From Marivivens sp. (GTDB taxonomy: Bacteria; Pseudomonadota; Alphaproteobacteria; Rhodobacterales; Rhodobacteraceae), in contig JAEPMR010000002.1 of NCBI GenBank assembly GCA_017643845.1, positions 81,355-145,354 on the forward strand: a stretch of DNA of 64,000 nucleotides, written 5' to 3'. Below the pieces are notes generated by a model that did no database searches, was not told the origin of the DNA, and saw only the letters and a list, made by a program, of their open reading frames with translations. Position 1 is the stretch's first letter; each line of letters opens with the position of its first letter. Shown here one piece after another: positions 42,816 to 52,824 of the stretch. A program made the translations under genes and the position numbers.

Positions 42816-44033
42816 TCAGCCGCGCATCAGGCGCGGAAGGTCGCCAGTGAGACCGGCTGCTTCGCGGATGAAATTGCGCCTCAAGCCAGGCATAGCATTG
42901 ACCATGCCCATACCCAGATCGCGCACCGTGCGTAAAATGGGGTTGTCGTTTGAAAACAGCCGGTTGAATGTATCGGTGGCGGTGGCAAGTGTGGCTGTAT
43001 CGAAGCGCCGCCATGCCTGATAACGGGCGAGTGGAGCGGTGCTGCCGATATCCTCGCCGCGCTGGCGGGCTTCGCTGAGAACTTCGGCCAGCGCCGCGAC
43101 ATCGCGTAGACCTGCGTTCAGACCCTGCCCGGCAATCGGGTGCATTCCATGCGCTGCATCACCCACCAAAGCGATGCGATCCGCGTAAAAGCTATCTGCC
43201 AGCGTTAGGTTAAGCGGATAGGTGAAGCGGGCACCTGCGAGTGAGATTTCCCCGAGAAACGACCCGAACGCGGGGCGCAATGCATCAAGAAACGCAGCGT
43301 CGTCCATCGCAGCCAATTCGGCGGCGCGGCTGTCGGTCTCGCTCCAGACAATCGACGAGCGGTTGCCGGTTACGGGAAGGATCGCGAGGGGACCGGCGGG
43401 CATGAAAAACTGGTGCGCGATGCCGTGATGCGGTTTTTCATGTGCGACGGCGCAGACAACGGCCGTCTGGCCGTAGCCCCATCCGGTACGGGTGATGCCG
43501 GCGCGCTCTGCGGTCCCCGACTTGCGACCGTCGCAGCCTACCGCAAGTGTGGCGCGGAGGGACTGACCGGAGGCAAGCGCGAGGGTGACGCCGCTGAGAT
43601 CAGGGGATTGGGCGACGACCTTTTCCTCTGTGTAGGTGGTGATGCGAGGTTCGGCATCCATGGCGTCGAGAAAGGCGCGGCGGAGATGGCGGTCTTCGAG
43701 CATGTAGCCCATGGGACCTTCTTCCAGCTCGGCATGGTCGAAATGCATCATCCAGGGCGACGGGCCTTCGCCTGCGCGACCATCGGTGACTTTGATCTCG
43801 AGCATTGGCTGGGCATGGTTCACGACGGCGGGCCAAATCCCGATGTTACGCAGCAGACGCTGCGAGGCCAGAGCGAGCGCATATGCGCGTCCGTCGAATT
43901 CAGGGTCGGAACGGGTGTCGCGTGGTAGGGCGTCGACGACACCGACGGCAAAGCCGCTTTGGGCAAGGGCCAGTGCGAGTGCGGGGCCATTCAACCCGCC
44001 GCCAATAATCAGAATGTCGTGGTCCACCGTCAT
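42816..44033 (-). CDS. UbiH/UbiF/COQ6-family FAD monooxygenase
   Basis: This is an aromatic-ring hydroxylase of ubiquinone biosynthesis. From the ATG at 44033, behind GGAGGG, it is 405 aa. The FAD-binding GGGLNGPALALALAQSG is at 10-26, a DG motif (VGCDGRKSG) near 155, and the second FAD motif ALVGDAAHGMHPIAGQGLNAGLRDV near 277-301. Which carbon is hydroxylated (C5, C6 or C1) cannot be told from the sequence, and several paralogues usually exist. It converges on the Trm112-like gene with no gap. Confidence 0.9.
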   Translation of the reverse strand: MTVDHDILIIGGGLNGPALALALAQSGFAVGVVDALPRDTRSDPEFDGRAYALALASQRLLRNIGIWPAVVNHAQPMLEIKVTDGRAGEGPSPWMMHFDHAELEEGPMGYMLEDRHLRRAFLDAMDAEPRITTYTEEKVVAQSPDLSGVTLALASGQSLRATLAVGCDGRKSGTAERAGITRTGWGYGQTAVVCAVAHEKPHHGIAHQFFMPAGPLAILPVTGNRSSIVWSETDSRAAELAAMDDAAFLDALRPAFGSFLGEISLAGARFTYPLNLTLADSFYADRIALVGDAAHGMHPIAGQGLNAGLRDVAALAEVLSEARQRGEDIGSTAPLARYQAWRRFDTATLATATDTFNRLFSNDNPILRTVRDLGMGMVNAMPGLRRNFIREAAGLTGDLPRLMRG

Positions 44034-44129
44034 TTGGCCCTCCTGTATCCACATATGGCGGCTCGGGCGGGATTGTCCATGCGCGGTCTCGCCGCTACCG
44101 TCCGAAAGTGACGATCAGGAGGGCAGGCG

Positions 44130-45467
44130 ATGGATGAGTGGCGCTGGATGACGGCTGCGGAGTTGGGGCGCGGAATTGGTGCCGGCGACATTGATCCGGT
44201 GGCACTTGCCGAAGTGTTTCTGGAGGCCATCGCGTCCCACCCCGAAGCCGGCCGGATCTATACGGCTGTGACAGCGGAACGTGCGCGGGCGGAAGCCAGC
44301 GCGGCCGCGGAGCGCGCACGTGCGGGGCAGCGTCGGGGGCCGCTCGACGGCGTACCGGTGTCGTGGAAAGACCTGTTCGACAGTGCCGGCACGGCAACTG
44401 AGGCGGGCACCCGATTGATGAAGGGGCGCGTGCCGGATCGGGATGCGGAGGTTCTGCGAAGGGCAACATCTGAGGGGCTGGTATGCCTGGGCAAGACGCA
44501 TCTGAGCGAAATCGCCTTCTCAGGGCTCGGGTATAATCCGATGGCGGAGACACCCCCCAATGTACATGATGCGGAGTGTGCGCCAGGGGGGTCGTCATCG
44601 GGAGCGGCGGCATCTGTGGCGTTCGGACTAGCTGCAATAGGAATTGGCTCTGACACCGGAGGGTCGGTGAGAATCCCTGCCGCATGGAATGATCTGGTGG
44701 GGCTGAAGACGACACACGGGCTATTGCCGTTGGACGGGGTGGTGCCGCTTTGCCCGTCATTTGATACGGTTGGTCCGCTGTGCCGGAGTGTGGAGGATGC
44801 TGCACTTATGACCGCGATGTTGGCGGGTGAAAGCGAGCTCGATCTGCGGGGGGCTTCGCTGGAGGGTGCGCGGTTTATGTGCCTCACCGGACTTGTCGAG
44901 GAAGATTTGGAGCCGGAAATTTCCGATGGTTTCGGGGCTGCACTGGAGCGGCTCGCAGCCGCGGGTGTAGAGATGAGGCGGGCCGAGGCCCCTATGCTGG
45001 ATGCGGCGTTCGCACTGTCGCCTGTGCTCTATACTGGCGAGGCGTGGGCGCATTGGCAGGAACGTGTCGAGGCCGACCCTGACGCGATGTATTTCCAAAT
45101 CCGGGAACGGGTGGCTGCGGGGGCGGATGTGACTGCTGCGGAGTTCTTGCAGGGATGGGGGAAATTGCGCGAATTACGGGAAGAATGGCGCAATTTTACC
45201 GCCGGATATGATGCTGTGATCCTGCCGACCACGCCAATTGCGGCACCGCAGATTGCCCGACTTGGATCAGATAGAGAATATTACAGGACATCTAATCTGA
45301 TCGCGCTGAGAAATACGCGGATCGGGAATTTAATGGGGCTGTGCTCTCTGACCCTGCCGACCGGTGTGCCGATGGCGGGTCTTATGATGTGCGCCGCAGC
45401 GGGAGAGGATCGGAGGCTCTTGCGGCTGGGAGTGGCGGTGGAGCGGGCACTTACCCAGGCCGGATAG
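44130..45467 (+). CDS. amidase signature family protein
   Basis: This is an amidase of 445 aa with a Ser-cisSer-Lys catalytic triad. The Lys is in VSWKDLFDS near 81, the glycine/serine-rich signature GGSSSGAAASVAFGL is near 153, and IGSDTGGSVRIPAAWN near 175 has the nucleophilic Ser. The GatA-type and aliphatic amidase groups share this signature. No gatB or gatC is adjacent, so it is probably a catabolic or detoxifying amidase and not the tRNA amidotransferase. GGAGGG precedes the ATG. Confidence 0.9.
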   Translation: MDEWRWMTAAELGRGIGAGDIDPVALAEVFLEAIASHPEAGRIYTAVTAERARAEASAAAERARAGQRRGPLDGVPVSWKDLFDSAGTATEAGTRLMKGRVPDRDAEVLRRATSEGLVCLGKTHLSEIAFSGLGYNPMAETPPNVHDAECAPGGSSSGAAASVAFGLAAIGIGSDTGGSVRIPAAWNDLVGLKTTHGLLPLDGVVPLCPSFDTVGPLCRSVEDAALMTAMLAGESELDLRGASLEGARFMCLTGLVEEDLEPEISDGFGAALERLAAAGVEMRRAEAPMLDAAFALSPVLYTGEAWAHWQERVEADPDAMYFQIRERVAAGADVTAAEFLQGWGKLRELREEWRNFTAGYDAVILPTTPIAAPQIARLGSDREYYRTSNLIALRNTRIGNLMGLCSLTLPTGVPMAGLMMCAAAGEDRRLLRLGVAVERALTQAG

Positions 45468-45594
45468 TCGGCCTGAAAGCCACAACGCCCCGATTTCGCT
45501 GACCTTTCGCGTCAGTGTTTTCTGGACAGCGCCGGCGTTCTCGCGCTAGATTGGGCGAAAGCGGGGCGCAATGATCCCGTAAATTGAGGCAGAT

Positions 45595-46773
45595 ATGGAT
45601 TATCCCGAGCGGTTTTCGAACCTACCGGAATACGCGTTTCCGCGCTTGCGGACGCTGTTGGACTCGCACCATGCAGGTGGCGAGCCGATTGTGATGACCA
45701 TAGGTGAGCCGAGACATGCGCTTCCTGAAGGCATCGCTGAAATTCTGGCTGCCAGTGTGCAGGAGTTCGGGAAATATCCACCCAACGACGGCACGCCGGA
45801 ACTGCTCTCTGCGATTGCGGGGTGGGTTTCGCAGCGTTACGGGGTCGCCCTGACGCCGGACCAGATCATGGTCCTGAACGGGACGCGCGAGGGGCTTTAC
45901 AACGCGGCGATGGCGCTTTGCCCTGAGGAGAAGGCCGGAGCGAAGCCGGTCATACTGACGCCAAACCCGTTTTATCAGGTCTATGCGGTTGCTGCGCTTT
46001 CAGTGGCGGCCGAACCGGTTTTCGTAAACGCGACTGCGGCCTCCGGCCAGTTGCCGGACTTTACGGCGCTTCCCGAGGACGTGCTGAAGCGGACGGCAAT
46101 CGCCTATATCTGTTCCCCTGCAAATCCACAGGGAGCTGTCGCGACCGAAGATTATTGGCGGGCGCTGATCGGGCTGGCCGAGCGTTATGACTTCCGCATT
46201 TTTGCGGATGAGTGTTATTCCGAGATTTACCGTGACGCACCGCCTGTCGGTGCGCTGGAAGTGGCTTTGAAAATGGGCGCAGACCCAGATCGCGTCTTGA
46301 TTTTTCACTCGCTTTCCAAGCGGTCGAACCTCCCCGGCCTGCGATCCGGTTTTGTGGCGGGCGGGCGCGCATCGATTGCCAAGGTTCGGCAGTTACGTGC
46401 CTATTCGGGCGCTCCTTTACCGCTACCGCTACAACGGGTAGCGGAAAAGGTATGGGCGGATGAGGCGCATGTGGAGGAGAGCCGCAGGCTCTACCAAGAG
46501 AAATACAAGATCGCTGACAAGATCTTTGCAGGTGTCGACGGGTATGAGAGCCCACAGGCGGGTTTTTTCCTCTGGCTTCCGGTGTCGGATGGTGAAGAGG
46601 CGGCGCTGAAGCTCTGGACTGAAACCGGTGTGAGGGTTCTGCCGGGGGCGTATCTGAGCCGCGATACCGAGGCGGGAAATCCCGGAACGGGATATATCAG
46701 GGTCGCAATGGTGGCTCCAAAAGAAGAAATGCAGCGCGGTCTGACTTTGATCCGCGACTGCTTGTATGATTGA
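45595..46773 (+). CDS. dapC: N-succinyldiaminopimelate aminotransferase
   Basis: This is a fold-type I PLP aminotransferase, 392 aa. The sequence aligns with the DapC family throughout: [11 protein letters not shown] (38-48), [12 protein letters not shown] near 124, [10 protein letters not shown] near 170, [13 protein letters not shown] near 204 and the PLP lysine in [17 protein letters not shown] near 242. The C-terminus has VLPGAYLSR and [14 protein letters not shown]. It acts in the succinylase branch of lysine/diaminopimelate synthesis, as does dapD at 63.6 kb, and a PLP balance protein is at 36 kb. ftsK follows after 11 nt in the same direction. Confidence 0.88.
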   Translation: MDYPERFSNLPEYAFPRLRTLLDSHHAGGEPIVMTIGEPRHALPEGIAEILAASVQEFGKYPPNDGTPELLSAIAGWVSQRYGVALTPDQIMVLNGTREGLYNAAMALCPEEKAGAKPVILTPNPFYQVYAVAALSVAAEPVFVNATAASGQLPDFTALPEDVLKRTAIAYICSPANPQGAVATEDYWRALIGLAERYDFRIFADECYSEIYRDAPPVGALEVALKMGADPDRVLIFHSLSKRSNLPGLRSGFVAGGRASIAKVRQLRAYSGAPLPLPLQRVAEKVWADEAHVEESRRLYQEKYKIADKIFAGVDGYESPQAGFFLWLPVSDGEEAALKLWTETGVRVLPGAYLSRDTEAGNPGTGYIRVAMVAPKEEMQRGLTLIRDCLYD

Positions 46774-46784
46774 GGGACGAGAGT

Positions 46785-49673
46785 ATGGCGTTTCAGACAC
46801 GTTCGCGGGATCCGCTACTGGACAGCACAACGCAGGCCGCGCTGGAAAAGCGCGGGCGGGAACTGCTGGGGCTGATGGTGATCGGTGTCGGTATGGTGCT
46901 GGCGCTGATGCTGTGGTCGCACAGTCCAGATGATCCGTACTGGATGCTCTCATCCGATGCGCCAATCCAGAATATGTTTGGCTCGCTTGGGGCGACCGTA
47001 TCGGCGACACTGATGCTTGTTCTCGGCTTGGGGGCATGGGGTATCGCGACGGTAATCATCGCGTGGGGTGCGCGCTTTGTGCTTCATCACGGGACATCGC
47101 GGCTGTTTGAGCGTGTTATCTTCGCGCCAATCGCGATTGTGCTGATGTCTGTCTATGCATCGACATTGGTTCCCGGCAGCGCGTGGGAGCAGAGCTACGG
47201 GCTGGGTGGAATGTTCGGCGATATGGCCGTGGGGATGCTGATGGGAGTCATTCCCGCCGGTCAGGCGCTTTCGGTGAAGATCGTGAGTGCAGGCGCAGGT
47301 GCGCTGATGTTGGCTGCAGGATTGCATGCGCTGGGCTTTACCTTGCGGGAAGTCGGCAACGGGCTGCGTTTCCTGATGCTGGGCGTGATTGTGATTTATT
47401 CCTTGATTCTTAGGGCGCTGGGACGTGGCGCTGTGGCTTCGTACTCGGCGGCAGCGGGGCTGCATGCGACGATGCAAGCGCGCCGTGAGGATGCGCGAGT
47501 GACACCGGAAACGGCAAATGATCCGGCGATCAAGGAACGGGTTGCCGCTGTCGTTCGCTCAAATCCGGCGATGCCGACCGCGACGCGGGCCGTGGCGGAG
47601 CCGCCGTTGCATGCGCAGGCGCGAGATGTGGCGGACGAGGTGGTCATCGAAGATACTCCGCAAGAGACCCACGCCCAAGGTGGCGGCTTGTTCGGCTTGT
47701 TCCGTCGCGCACCCGAGCCGCAGATGCCCGAACCGGAACTGATCGACATGGATGAAGGCGAGCTTGACACGGGCTTCGGCCCTGATGGTGCGCGTATTCG
47801 CGACAAGATTACAAACGCAATCCGTAACCGGAACACAATTGAGGTGCCGGAGGCAGAGGAGCCGCCGGTGACCGGCTTCCGCATCGAGCCACGTCTGACT
47901 GAAGGCAAGGGGCCGCGACCGCTGGTCTATGCCGATCCGGTTACAGAGCCTACCGAAAAGGCGGCGAGTGAAGTGCCTGCCGCTGAAGAAGTGCTGAAAA
48001 CGGAGCCGTTGGTGGCAAAGCCTCTGTTTAATCCAGAGGTCCAGAATGCTGACAATCAGCAACGCCGTGTCGTGCAGCCGGCGCAGACGCGATCCGTGGC
48101 ACCATCCCGCCGAGCGCAAGCCGAGGCGCAGCCGAGCTTGCAGTTTGAAGAAAAGCACAGCGATTACGAACATCCGCCGCTGAATTTGCTCACCAATCCT
48201 GTTTCGATCGAGCGCCACTATCTGAGTGATGAGGCGCTGGAAGAAAACGCGCGGATGCTGGAGAGCGTGCTGGATGACTATGGCGTGAAGGGCGAGATCG
48301 TCAGCGTGCGCCCCGGTCCTGTTGTGACGATGTATGAGCTGGAACCGGCACCCGGTTTGAAGGCCAGTCGTGTGATTGGTTTGGCGGATGATATTGCGCG
48401 GTCCATGTCCGCGCTGTCTGCGCGGGTCTCGACCGTGCCTGGACGGTCCGTGATCGGTATCGAATTGCCCAATGCCAATCGTGAAAAGGTCGTGCTGCGC
48501 GAGATACTCGCCGCGCGCGGGTTTGGTGACAGTAACATGCGCCTTCCTCTGGCGCTGGGCAAAGATATTGGAGGTGAGCCGGTTGTGGCGAACCTCGCAA
48601 AGATGCCGCATTTGCTGATCGCGGGGACGACCGGATCGGGTAAGTCGGTGGCGATCAATACAATGATCCTGTCGCTTCTCTACAAGCTGACCCCGGATGA
48701 ATGCCGGTTGATCATGATTGACCCGAAGATGCTGGAACTCAGCGTCTATGATGGCATCCCGCATTTGCTGAGCCCGGTCGTGACCGACCCCAAGAAAGCA
48801 GTCGTGGCGCTGAAGTGGGTCGTGGGCGAGATGGAAGAGCGTTACCGCAAGATGTCGAAAATGGGGGTGCGCAACATCGAGGGCTACAACAGTCGTGTCG
48901 AGGATGCACTGAGCCGCGGTGAGCTTTTCAGCCGGACGGTGCAGACCGGATTCGACGATGCGACCGGTGATCCCGTTTTCGAGACCGAGGAGTTCAAGCC
49001 CGAAAAAATGCCCTATATCGTCGTCATCGTGGACGAGATGGCCGACCTGATGATGGTCGCGGGCAAGGAGATCGAGGCCTGTATTCAACGGTTGGCGCAG
49101 ATGGCGCGGGCTTCGGGGATTCACTTGATCATGGCGACGCAGCGGCCGTCGGTGGATGTGATTACCGGCACGATCAAGGCCAACTTCCCGACACGAATTT
49201 CGTTCCAGGTCACGTCAAAGATCGACAGTCGCACCATTCTGGGTGAGCAGGGTGCCGAGCAGCTGCTGGGCATGGGTGATATGCTTTACATGGCGGGTGG
49301 CGCACGGATTACCCGCGTGCATGGGCCGTTCGTCAGTGACGAGGAAGTCGAGGAAATCGTCAACTACCTGAAGGGCTTTGGACCGCCGGAGTATATGTCT
49401 GGCGTGGTAGATGGCCCCGATGACGAAAAAGAAGCCGACATCGATTTGGTGTTGGGTTTGGGCGGCAACACCGATGGCGAGGATGCGCTCTACGATCAGG
49501 CGGTGGCAATTGTCATTCGCGACCGGAAATGCTCGACGTCATACATCCAGCGCAAGCTGGCGATCGGCTATAACAAAGCCGCACGGCTGGTAGAGCAGAT
49601 GGAAGACGAAGGCGTGGTGAGTGCGGCCAACCATGTGGGTAAACGCGAAATCCTTGTTCCGGAGCAGCATTGA
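46785..49673 (+). CDS. ftsK: DNA translocase FtsK
   Basis: FtsK couples cell division with chromosome segregation at the septum. At 962 aa it has four N-terminal transmembrane helices (about 25-190), a proline- and acid-rich linker (about 230-465), and the ATPase motor with Walker [19 protein letters not shown] near 612 and Walker [13 protein letters not shown] near 745. The C-terminal gamma domain (about 890-962), which recognises KOPS, has the family ending with KRE and hydrophobic helices. The ATG at 46785 follows GAGGGACGAG. The downstream GNAT gene overlaps by one base. Confidence 0.97.
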   Translation: MAFQTRSRDPLLDSTTQAALEKRGRELLGLMVIGVGMVLALMLWSHSPDDPYWMLSSDAPIQNMFGSLGATVSATLMLVLGLGAWGIATVIIAWGARFVLHHGTSRLFERVIFAPIAIVLMSVYASTLVPGSAWEQSYGLGGMFGDMAVGMLMGVIPAGQALSVKIVSAGAGALMLAAGLHALGFTLREVGNGLRFLMLGVIVIYSLILRALGRGAVASYSAAAGLHATMQARREDARVTPETANDPAIKERVAAVVRSNPAMPTATRAVAEPPLHAQARDVADEVVIEDTPQETHAQGGGLFGLFRRAPEPQMPEPELIDMDEGELDTGFGPDGARIRDKITNAIRNRNTIEVPEAEEPPVTGFRIEPRLTEGKGPRPLVYADPVTEPTEKAASEVPAAEEVLKTEPLVAKPLFNPEVQNADNQQRRVVQPAQTRSVAPSRRAQAEAQPSLQFEEKHSDYEHPPLNLLTNPVSIERHYLSDEALEENARMLESVLDDYGVKGEIVSVRPGPVVTMYELEPAPGLKASRVIGLADDIARSMSALSARVSTVPGRSVIGIELPNANREKVVLREILAARGFGDSNMRLPLALGKDIGGEPVVANLAKMPHLLIAGTTGSGKSVAINTMILSLLYKLTPDECRLIMIDPKMLELSVYDGIPHLLSPVVTDPKKAVVALKWVVGEMEERYRKMSKMGVRNIEGYNSRVEDALSRGELFSRTVQTGFDDATGDPVFETEEFKPEKMPYIVVIVDEMADLMMVAGKEIEACIQRLAQMARASGIHLIMATQRPSVDVITGTIKANFPTRISFQVTSKIDSRTILGEQGAEQLLGMGDMLYMAGGARITRVHGPFVSDEEVEEIVNYLKGFGPPEYMSGVVDGPDDEKEADIDLVLGLGGNTDGEDALYDQAVAIVIRDRKCSTSYIQRKLAIGYNKAARLVEQMEDEGVVSAANHVGKREILVPEQH

Positions 49674-50116
49674 TGGTGCGTGTACGGGCGGTCGCTGACT
49701 CTGATCATGCGGCGTGGGAGCGGCTCTATTCGGACTACGCGGCCTTTTATGGTGTGACGCAGGATGATGCGATGCGCGCGCGCGTTTGGGGCTGGATCCA
49801 CGACCCTGACCATACGGTGACATGCCTTGTGGCAGAGGACGAAACAGGCGCTTTGGTCGGGCTGGCGCATTACCGTGAGTTCTCACGGCCGCTGGCTGCG
49901 GCGACGGGAGCTTTTCTGGACGATCTGTTTGTCGATCCCGCCGCTCGCGGATCGGGTGCGGCAAAGGCTCTGATCGAGGCGGTGCGGGAAGATTCCCTCC
50001 GACGAGGATGGAGCCTCGTGCGCTGGATCACCGCGGATGACAATTATCGGGCGCGTAGCCTCTACGACAAGGTGGCGAACCGGACAGGCTGGGTGACTTA
50101 CGATATCCCGCTATAG
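49673..50116 (+). CDS. GNAT family N-acetyltransferase
   Basis: The product is 147 aa with an acetyl-CoA-binding motif A (FLDDLFVDPAARGSGAAKALIEAV, about 82-105, including the RGSG loop) and a further VANRTGWV C-terminal motif. The substrate is unknown. It belongs to the small PhnO/Gcn5 type. The ATG shares bases with the ftsK stop (TGATG), so it is translated after ftsK by coupling. An upstream TTG at 49670 is unlikely. Confidence 0.88.
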   Translation: MVRVRAVADSDHAAWERLYSDYAAFYGVTQDDAMRARVWGWIHDPDHTVTCLVAEDETGALVGLAHYREFSRPLAAATGAFLDDLFVDPAARGSGAAKALIEAVREDSLRRGWSLVRWITADDNYRARSLYDKVANRTGWVTYDIPL

Positions 50117-50227
50117 ACCGTCGGTTAGATGGCGCGGATATCCGCTGACACAGGGTGTGTTATCGCCTAGCCGCTTGTCTGGCGGCATCAAGGCCCCATC
50201 TGAGGCAGAACGAACGGAGATGATCGG

Positions 50228-50860
50228 ATGTGGAACCAAGTGATGCGACGCATGATACGCGTGGGCCTGCTGGCCGCACCGGTGTTGGTGGCGGGACTGG
50301 CAGGGCGGGCAGAGGCAGAACAGGTCTCGCTCGCTGAGGTGTCCGCATATTTTAACGAGATGCGTGCGCTCGAAGCGAAATTCACACAGATCAACGATGA
50401 TGGGTCGATTTCGACCGGAACGCTTTTCATTCACCGGCCGGGGCGGATGCGGTTTGAATATGATCCGCCGGAAGAGGCGCTGGTGATCGCGGCTGGCGGG
50501 TCGCTGGCCGTGTTTGATCCAGGTTCCAATACCGGGCCGGAGCGGTATCCGTTGGGGCGAACGCCCCTTAATCTGATCCTCAAGCGTGATGTGGACCTGA
50601 CCGCCGAACGGATGGTGGTGGATCACAGCTATGACGGGACAGTAACGCGCGTTACGGCTCAGGATCCGGATAATCCGGGCTACGGGTCAATCCAGCTGGT
50701 TTTCACGGATGCGCCGACGGAGCTGCGGCAATGGGTAATCCGTGACAATACAGGCGCACAGACGACTGTGATCCTGTCCGATATGGCGGAGGGGGATCGT
50801 CTGCCCTCGCGGTTGTTCAGTATTATCTCTGAAACAGAGGCGTGGCTGGAGCGCGGTTGA
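50228..50860 (+). CDS. lolA: outer-membrane lipoprotein carrier protein LolA
   Basis: LolA is a periplasmic chaperone that carries lipoproteins from LolCDE to the outer membrane. At 210 aa it has a signal peptide of about 30 residues (basic MRRMIR, then a hydrophobic core ending AEAE), followed by the LolA fold: FTQINDDGSISTGTLFIHRPGRMRFEY (about 53-79) and strand-rich repeats, with QLVFTDAPTELRQW near 160. The gene is complete and lies downstream of ftsK, as in many Alphaproteobacteria. lolB is not adjacent. Its stop abuts that of the convergent transglycosylase. Confidence 0.95.
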   Translation: MWNQVMRRMIRVGLLAAPVLVAGLAGRAEAEQVSLAEVSAYFNEMRALEAKFTQINDDGSISTGTLFIHRPGRMRFEYDPPEEALVIAAGGSLAVFDPGSNTGPERYPLGRTPLNLILKRDVDLTAERMVVDHSYDGTVTRVTAQDPDNPGYGSIQLVFTDAPTELRQWVIRDNTGAQTTVILSDMAEGDRLPSRLFSIISETEAWLERG

Positions 50861-51451
50861 TCAGAGCCGCACACCGCGACAGGAGGCAAGCTGGCGTTCG
50901 TAGGTGGCTGCGCGGTTACGAACATTGGCGGCGACGGTAAGCAGCCACGACTTGTTTCTGTAGGTGCCACGGCGATAGCCAGCGTGACCTTCATGATAAG
51001 CCAGATACTGGTTATAGGCGTCATCGAGGCTGATGCCGTTCACGCTGCGGGTGCGGTTCATATACCAACCGATGAAATCGGTCGCATCATTGACGTTATC
51101 GCGCCGTGCGAAGCGGCGACCGGCATCGGATTTGTAATCGTCCCATGTGCCATCAAGCGCTTGGGCGTAGCCATAGGCGGAGGATGCGCGACCGCGTGGG
51201 ATGATCCCGAGGAAGAACCGCCTTGGTGGACGGTTATTCGCGATGAATTTGCTTTCCTGATGGATGATGGCCATCAGAACATGGGGTTCCACCCCCCAGC
51301 GCTGTTCGGTCAGCCGGAATGCACTCGCATAGTGGGGCCGTTCCGTCACAATCGCACAGGCGTTATCCAGCTCTGCGGGTGCACGATAGTCGCGGGTTCC
51401 GCAGCTGCCTAGGACCAACAGCAATAGGACGGCGATTAGGGGTCTGCTCAT
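50861..51451 (-). CDS. lytic transglycosylase-like lipoprotein
   Basis: This is a murein hydrolase of the SLT type. From the ATG at 51451 it is 196 aa with a lipobox (LVLGSCGTR, Cys at residue 17). The catalytic Glu is in HQESKFIANNRP near 65, and the SLT motif SSAYGYAQALDGTWDDYK follows near 86-103. It is shorter than typical SLT proteins and resembles MltE-like enzymes. The open frame to 51532 would place the leader far inside and is not favoured. Divergent from no near gene, it is followed by an AEC transporter upstream on the same strand. Confidence 0.85.
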   Translation of the reverse strand: MSRPLIAVLLLLVLGSCGTRDYRAPAELDNACAIVTERPHYASAFRLTEQRWGVEPHVLMAIIHQESKFIANNRPPRRFFLGIIPRGRASSAYGYAQALDGTWDDYKSDAGRRFARRDNVNDATDFIGWYMNRTRSVNGISLDDAYNQYLAYHEGHAGYRRGTYRNKSWLLTVAANVRNRAATYERQLASCRGVRL

Positions 51452-51521
51452 ATGCCTCTCGCCTTTTATTCCTTCCAGTTTAGCAGGAGGGGCGATTCGA
51501 GGGAATGAAATTCCCGTGAAT

Positions 51522-52403
51522 TTACAGGGCAAATGCCAGAATGAGCGGCAATCCGACTACGGAAAGGAGGGTCGATACCACTACCATACCCGCCACAGAT
51601 TGAGCGTCAGCGCCGAATTTCTCTGCCAGGAGGTAAGACGTCACGGCGACGGGAGTGGCCAGTTGCAGGGTCAACACTGCAAGCGGCATCTGTTCGAGGC
51701 CGAACCAGAGGCCCACACCGACGCCGACCGCAACGCAGATTCCGAATTTAATGACGGATAGAAGAACGGCGAGCCGGACCTGACCGGGGTGCAGGCGTGC
51801 AACTGCGACACCAAGTGTTATGAGCATCACAGGAATTGCGATCTGGCCGAGCAGCTCCAGGGTATTGGTCATGAAGACAGGTGTTTTCCAGCCCTGCCAA
51901 AGAAATAGCGCCCCAAGGAACAACGCGCCCATCAGCGGCTCGCGAACGATCCGGCCGAGAGAACCTCGACCCGCGACAACCCAGATGCCCAAAGAAAACG
52001 AGAGCAGCATCATCACGGCAAACGGCACCAGCGCGTAGCTGAAACCGGTTTGGCCGAACGCAAAGAGTGCCAAAGGTAGGCCCAGGTTGCCGGTGTTGCC
52101 AAAGGTCAAAGGCGCAAGAAATGTCCGGATATCGAGCCGAAGCAGCCGTATGATGATAAACAGGATCGCGCCAATGGCACCATAGGCCACAAAACTGGCA
52201 AGGAGCAGACGACCGAGCGCTTCGGGTTCGATCTCGGTATTCATCACAGCGACAAAGACAAGCGCGGGCAATGATACGGTCATTGCCAAGCGGGTTACGA
52301 ACTCCATTTTATACTCAAAGCCGAGCCGAACCCACGCAAAACCAATTGCTGCAAGTAGGAATACCGGCGCTGCGATCTGGATGACTGTCAGAGCGAGGTT
52401 CAC
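51522..52403 (-). CDS. AEC family (auxin efflux carrier-type) transporter
   Basis: This is an inner-membrane protein of 293 aa with about ten hydrophobic segments, no signal peptide and short loops. It matches the auxin efflux carrier (AEC) pattern, with two halves of five helices, an LPALVFVAVMNTEI segment after helix 2 and NTGNLGLPLALFAFGQ near 111-126. Members export malate or other carboxylates and amino acids, and the substrate is not known. It starts at a GTG (52403) behind CAGGAA. It is divergent from hspQ, with 82 nt between. Confidence 0.88.
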   Translation of the reverse strand: MNLALTVIQIAAPVFLLAAIGFAWVRLGFEYKMEFVTRLAMTVSLPALVFVAVMNTEIEPEALGRLLLASFVAYGAIGAILFIIIRLLRLDIRTFLAPLTFGNTGNLGLPLALFAFGQTGFSYALVPFAVMMLLSFSLGIWVVAGRGSLGRIVREPLMGALFLGALFLWQGWKTPVFMTNTLELLGQIAIPVMLITLGVAVARLHPGQVRLAVLLSVIKFGICVAVGVGVGLWFGLEQMPLAVLTLQLATPVAVTSYLLAEKFGADAQSVAGMVVVSTLLSVVGLPLILAFAL

Positions 52404-52485
52404 AGACTGTTTCCTGCCGAATCACTGTTGTTTCATAGACATAGGGTGCTTGCGGGAGTAGTAATGAGGTGGGGGTAAGAGTGCC

Positions 52486-52812
52486 ATGCTTAAGACACGG
52501 GCGAAATATTATTTGGGCCAAGTGGTCAGGCATCGCAAACATCCGTTTCGTGGTGTCGTCTTTGATGTGGACCCGGAATTCAGCAATACCGAAGAATGGT
52601 ATCAGGCGATTCCCGAGGACATCCGCCCTGCCAAGGACCAGCCTTTCTATCATTTGCTGGCCGAAAACGAGCAGAATTACTACGTGGCCTATGTGTCTGA
52701 GCAGAACCTGATCGCGGATTATTCCGGCGTGCCTGTCGGTCATCCTGATTTACAGGAGTTCTTTGGGCCGTTTACGGATGGTTATTATCCGCTCGAAGTT
52801 GCGATGAACTAG
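52486..52812 (+). CDS. hspQ: heat shock protein HspQ
   Basis: HspQ is a small hemimethylated-DNA-binding-like protein that stimulates the Lon protease. At 108 aa it has the family features FRGVVFDVDPEFSNTEEW near 23-40, KDQPFYHLLAE near 54-64 and YVAYVSEQNL near 70-79. An RpoH promoter would be expected, but I do not see a convincing one in the 82-nt gap. The ATG at 52486 starts MLKTRAKYYLG. Its stop lies 12 nt from the convergent ggt stop. Confidence 0.95.
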   Translation: MLKTRAKYYLGQVVRHRKHPFRGVVFDVDPEFSNTEEWYQAIPEDIRPAKDQPFYHLLAENEQNYYVAYVSEQNLIADYSGVPVGHPDLQEFFGPFTDGYYPLEVAMN

Positions 52813-52824
52813 GGTCAGGTAAGT

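Noticed and set aside
47559..49124. Long minus-strand open frame (521 codons)
   Set aside because: It lies opposite ftsK, has no recognisable domains and is rich in His, Arg and Gln, typical for antisense of a GC-rich gene.
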